64,000 nt of DNA from contig JAKTNV010000017.1 of the NCBI GenBank assembly GCA_022747635.1, positions 744,001 to 808,000 of the forward strand, in the 5' to 3' direction. Source of the DNA: Hetaerina americana (taxonomy: Eukaryota > Arthropoda > Insecta > Odonata > Calopterygidae). The notes under the pieces are model-generated. The model saw nothing but the letters and a program-made list of their open reading frames with translations. It did no database searches and had not been told where the DNA came from. A program made the translations under genes and the position numbers. Below, in pieces: positions 60,271-64,000 of the stretch; position 1 is the first letter of the stretch; every line of letters begins with the position of its first letter.

Positions 60271-62533
60271 GAGAAAAGTTTCTGGAAATGTTTCTTTGCA
60301 TACAGTGATACATATTCACTCATACTCTCCGACCGATGACTTCCCCGCTCAGTTTTTCTTTGAAAGTCCATTACATTGCAACTCAATGGGATTTTAGGAC
60401 TGTTGCTGACACCTTGATGGGTTTTTGAGATCGTTGGAGGTTGGGGGAACGTGGGAGGGTACTTAGTTTATTGTAAATTCGATCGGAAAAACTAAAGCTG
60501 TCAAACAGTCTATCTTCCATGTCCTTGGTAGAATTGAGACCACAGCCCACCGTCATGGAATGATCAACTTGTGGAAACGAGGGTAGGAGAGGAATTTAAG
60601 GGGCATATAAAATGCGTATATCTCACACCTAAACATTCATTAGCGCCCTTATTACAGAAAGGACCAGAGGAACAAGATTTGACAAAAATAGTTTTCTATT
60701 TTTGAACAACAGACCGCGCACACGATTCACTGTACATTTGATTTAAAAATGGAGGAGGTTTTGGTGAGCGGGGTGAGAAATGCCACCCTAAGGCTATTGG
60801 TGCCTCTTTACAAATGGTTATTTAGACAATAGATTTTCATCAATAAAAAACTGTAGATCTGGCTCCTTGTAGATTTATATAATTTGGCGTACCGTGTTCC
60901 AACTTAAATGGAAGTTTCAACAGGTCAATGAATGAAATTGGATAAGTCGTGCCGTAAATTGTACATACAACGTGAGAAATCGTATGCCTGAACATGTTAT
61001 GATATAGCATTGCAAAAGCACGAAGAAATTAATTTGACTAAGAACTGTCTTAAAGTTTCTGAAAATTTATTTTAATGTTTATGAAGATGTCTTTTGGGAT
61101 ATTCATGCCAAAGTGTTAAAAAATAATTTATAATTTTTTTTGCGTCCCAATGGCTTAGGACGCTTAGTGCTAAGCCAGCTCTGATAATGAGTATGTTCTA
61201 ATCTTGATGAGGATGTTTTTGCACTTAGCCCTCACCCGCCTGATGAAATTTGAACTCAGGATCCTCCACTTGGACTATCACAGCCTTTCCATCTCTGCAA
61301 AGACTCGCCAGCGGATACGGAAAAGTGCATCTCAAATTTCTTCTGGGTGAAACCCGCTCTGTTATTTACTCGGGATTCATGCTCATCAGATGATGCGGGA
61401 GTTTGTCGTTTCGGTTGACCTGGTGACGTGCTAGGCAGGTGTACCCTGAATACCGCGTTACGTTATTTCATGAATAGTTCGAATTGATTTTACGGTTCAC
61501 TGAGACGTCATCCGTCAATGCACATTGAATTACTCATATTCAAAACAATTATCCGGATTATCAAGAAACGGATATTCCGCTAAGTTTTTTCGATGAGCAA
61601 GAATTAAAATATACCCAATCCAGATAGTCTGAAAATCTTCACATTCAAACTGTCCGCAAACCTGTGAAATCTGGATGGATTATTCTGATCTAATCAATTT
61701 CGAACTGCTCTTTGCAAATCAGTGTTTTGCACAAATTGACCGTATAATTTTCAGTTGATATAGCCGTAGACCGTATAATTGTCATATAGATCGTTAAATA
61801 TGGCTCTTTCCTTAAGGTTGGATTGATTTTTCTGTAGCAAAATAGCTGTACAAAAATTTGAAAAATACATTCTTAAAATCCTATGATGTTCATGAAAGAG
61901 AATATGCGGTAATAACTCATTAATTTTAGTCTTCATAAGAGCTTAACCAGCGTCCATCCAATATCATCCTTATTTGCATCCAAGAATCCTTATTTTAGGG
62001 TAGAAAGTCCAAGATTAGATCCGGATTGGGATCCGGCAGGGATTCAGATTGAAGTGCTGAATAACCAAGAAAACTATTATGCGGAATATCCATAAAACGG
62101 AATTTATTTCCACCCATAAAAGTACCTGAATACTGCACGAGAGCAGCACTGAATGGTAGTGACGTCCACAGCATTATTCGCGTGTCAAAGAGCTCCGAAA
62201 ATTTCGTGATCCCTTTCCAATCGAATTTAATTCCCTCTTTTATGAGCGTTAAAATTTCATTGCTAAAAGTTTTCTAAAATCGTATTTGCTGAATTCTTGT
62301 AGGGTCTAATTTTAAATCTATTATTTTTATTGCATCAGAGTATTGCTTAACCCTGTGATATTGGTTCATCACCCAGGAGTAATATACTCTTTAAGATCTG
62401 AGTCATTTACATTCATATCTTATTGACGGACAATGCTCACTGCATCGTCTTCAGTTATCATTTTTAGATTTTGATGGTTTGTTGTTCTAACGGCTAAAGT
62501 GGTCGTCCATTTACAATTATTCTCTTTAATTGA
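60271..62533. other. AT-rich DNA, no gene recognised
   Basis: Only the weak tRNA-like remnant at 61238-61325. Confidence 0.5.
61238..61325 (-). repeat. Possible tRNA-derived repeat head
   Basis: The minus strand reads TCCGCTGGCGAGTCTTTGCA, then GGATCCTGAGTTCAAATTTC near 61265-61246, a decayed B box. Weak evidence. Confidence 0.3.
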
Positions 62534-62555
62534 ATATATATATATATATATATAT
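62534..62555. repeat. (TA)n microsatellite
   Basis: Eleven TA units immediately left of the 24-bp inverted repeat at 62559-62715. TA tracts are common insertion neighbourhoods, so the position may be meaningful. Confidence 0.9.
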
Positions 62556-62558
62556 TAT

Positions 62559-62715
62559 ATAACAAACTTGGACAGCAACAAACAATAAAAGATATCATTA
62601 CTTCTATTTCTTCCGATGAAGACGGAGCTGAATTCCGTCGAAATGATCAAGAAATAACGTGTGAGTGATCTTTTTATGTGTTCTTATATTATTTGTTGCT
62701 GTCCAAGTTTGTTAT
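62559..62715. repeat. 24-bp perfect inverted repeat enclosing a hammerhead-like core
   Basis: The arms 62559-62582 and 62692-62715 are exact reverse complements. Between them, on the plus strand, are CCGATGA (62613-62619, one change from CUGAUGA), one spacer base, a perfect 6-bp stem GACGGA/TCCGTC and GAAA (62640-62643). I do not find a clear cleavable triplet in the expected place. The arrangement resembles the hammerhead-bearing ends seen elsewhere in the window, but no coding sequence accompanies it. It could be a small non-autonomous element inserted next to the (TA)n tract at 62534-62555. Confidence 0.45.
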
Positions 62716-62744
62716 TCAACACTTCCGTGTTACTTCGACGAAAT

Positions 62745-62745
<1 letters not shown>

Positions 62746-62828
<83 letters not shown>
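62746..62828. repeat. (TC)n(TA)n compound microsatellite
   Basis: About 12 TC units (62747-62769) pass directly into about 29 TA units, with one TATG interruption near 62774. Frames through it give Leu-Ser then Tyr-Ile repeats and are not genes. Confidence 0.97.
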
Positions 62829-62830
<2 letters not shown>

Positions 62831-64000
62831 TATATATTTACTCTATCAAATGTATCTCGTCCTCACTATCTCACGCCATTTAACTGTGGATATTTTTCTC
62901 TTATGGGATTATATTATACGGACATGAAATGAAAGGCGATCATCTAAGGCATATAATACTTATTTCTATGATAAAATGAATTGGTTTTGTAAATCAAACC
63001 AGCTTCGTTGCTTTCAGTTAGCAAAATGGTACTCTTTATTTGCTTCCGAAATTAGGGATTCAAAGTGAGTATATGCCTGGGGATAGGATAAGTCGTTTAT
63101 GTCGCGCCCTTTCCCATTTCGCCAGAGAAGAACGACGGGTTCTTCGCTTCCGTTCGTCATCTCTCGTGCAGGATTTTCGGGAAGCCGCAGCTCGGGGATC
63201 GAGTGCAGCCATGGGATTTACTATCCTTCCGTCGTTTTGGATTCATGGACTTTCAGGGGCTCCGATAGAAGGGAAATGGAGGATAAAGCATGCAGACAAG
63301 CGATGTAAGTCCGTTTCCGAACTGAATTCGTGATTTCCTTCTTGAATTCTTGCGTAAAATATTCCCGGACATCTGCAAAACATATATCATACTATGTTTT
63401 GCAACTGATTGTATTTGTTTTCATTTGGATTCCGTTTCTTGGGCAATCCCCGTTAGAGTGAAAACGTGTCACATGTGACAAAAATAATCCAGAAACGTGT
63501 TACGTATGAAAAAAGTTGCAGAAACAACAGTTATCAATTTTTCCTCTGTGTTTTATAAAAAGGCGCCCCTGTACTGCGGTCAAATATATGCATGAATGGG
63601 TGGCCAAATTGCCAAGATATCTAGGTATGCGTTTTTTTGTCTCTCATCTTTCTGCTGTGATGCCATTAAAATTGACTTCATGAAAATAATGAAGATCATT
63701 ATCACCTCGATAACTACTTATAAGATCAGTACTTTTATTAAGCGGTTAAAGTTGTAGATTATGGATGAAAATTGAAAAACAAACTGTTGATCAGAATAAT
63801 ATCGTTTATATTCAGCTGTAGGATGATTATTTGCGTCATTTATACTAATTGTAATGTCAAATTAATAAAATTTAAAGTACCTGTAATAGGGGGCATCATA
63901 AGACAATAAGGAGAATAATCATTTAACTCTAAAATTATCTTTGTTCTGAAATTGAGTGATCTATTGCAAATTTATTATATCATTCGAGTGCATATGAATG
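62829..64000. other. DNA to the window edge, no gene recognised
   Basis: A locally GC-richer segment (63040-63333) carries a 97-codon plus frame with no domain I know. It could be an exon fragment or chance. Confidence 0.45.

Noticed and set aside
62661..62932. Two plus-strand frames across the (TC)n(TA)n array.
   Set aside because: Repeat-driven Leu-Ser and Tyr-Ile translations.
1..64000. CRISPR arrays, bacterial operons, prophage, rRNA genes or telomeric TTAGG arrays.
   Set aside because: None seen on either strand. The sequence has the character of an arthropod nuclear genome.

Overview
The window reads as arthropod nuclear DNA, probably from an insect with a large, AT-rich, transposon-laden genome. 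I cannot name the species. There are no operons, no ribosome-binding sites and no run of adjacent open genes. Most of the sequence is AT-rich, with long (TA)n tracts, tRNA-derived repeats and transposons typical of arthropods: Penelope-like elements (PLEs), an APE-type LINE and a mariner. I recognise no host protein-coding gene and no functional structural RNA. The window is best read as intergenic or long-intron DNA, and nearly all recognisable coding sequence belongs to mobile elements.

The one intact gene is a PLE polyprotein on the minus strand (23511-25949): a reverse transcriptase (RT) with a YVDD catalytic box followed by a GIY-YIG endonuclease. It lies in a complete insertion (23286-26302) bounded by a 12-bp target-site duplication. 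The insertion has two ~262-bp pseudo-LTRs (pLTRs) that differ by two substitutions and a 1-nt indel, and a 91-bp perfect inverted arm at its 5' end. Each pLTR carries a hammerhead-type ribozyme motif. Similar motifs occur at 5.8 kb (next to the C-terminus of a different PLE), at 34.8 kb (an inverted pair) and, more weakly, at 62.6 kb.

Layout from left to right: LINE relic (0.1-0.9 kb); GC-rich island (3.3-3.9); PLE 3' fragment (5.74-6.0); tRNA-derived repeat (6.2-6.4); short tandem repeat and GC-rich island (8.0-8.95); long AT-rich noncoding tract (9-14.9); pyrimidine-rich island (14.9-15.2); hairpin (15.85) and tRNA-like repeat (16.8); GC-rich island (18.1-18.7); full PLE (23.3-26.3); internally deleted mariner (29.5-30.2); (TA)n array (31.4); LINE tail (32.0-32.3); tRNA-like repeat (33.6); inverted hammerhead pair (34.8); short LINE copy B (35.0-35.8); LINE RT relic (37.2-37.5); perfect 17-bp hairpin (38.9); longer copy A of the same LINE (40.7-42.3); GC island whose strand skew switches (47.4-47.9); LINE relics (55.1 and 57.7); G-rich islands (55.2-56.2 and 59.2-60.3); inverted repeat with a hammerhead-like core (62.6); and a (TC)n(TA)n array (62.75).

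The elements are of different ages. The 23-kb PLE looks young. The LINE, mariner and short PLE fragments are decayed by stop codons, frameshifts and deletions.
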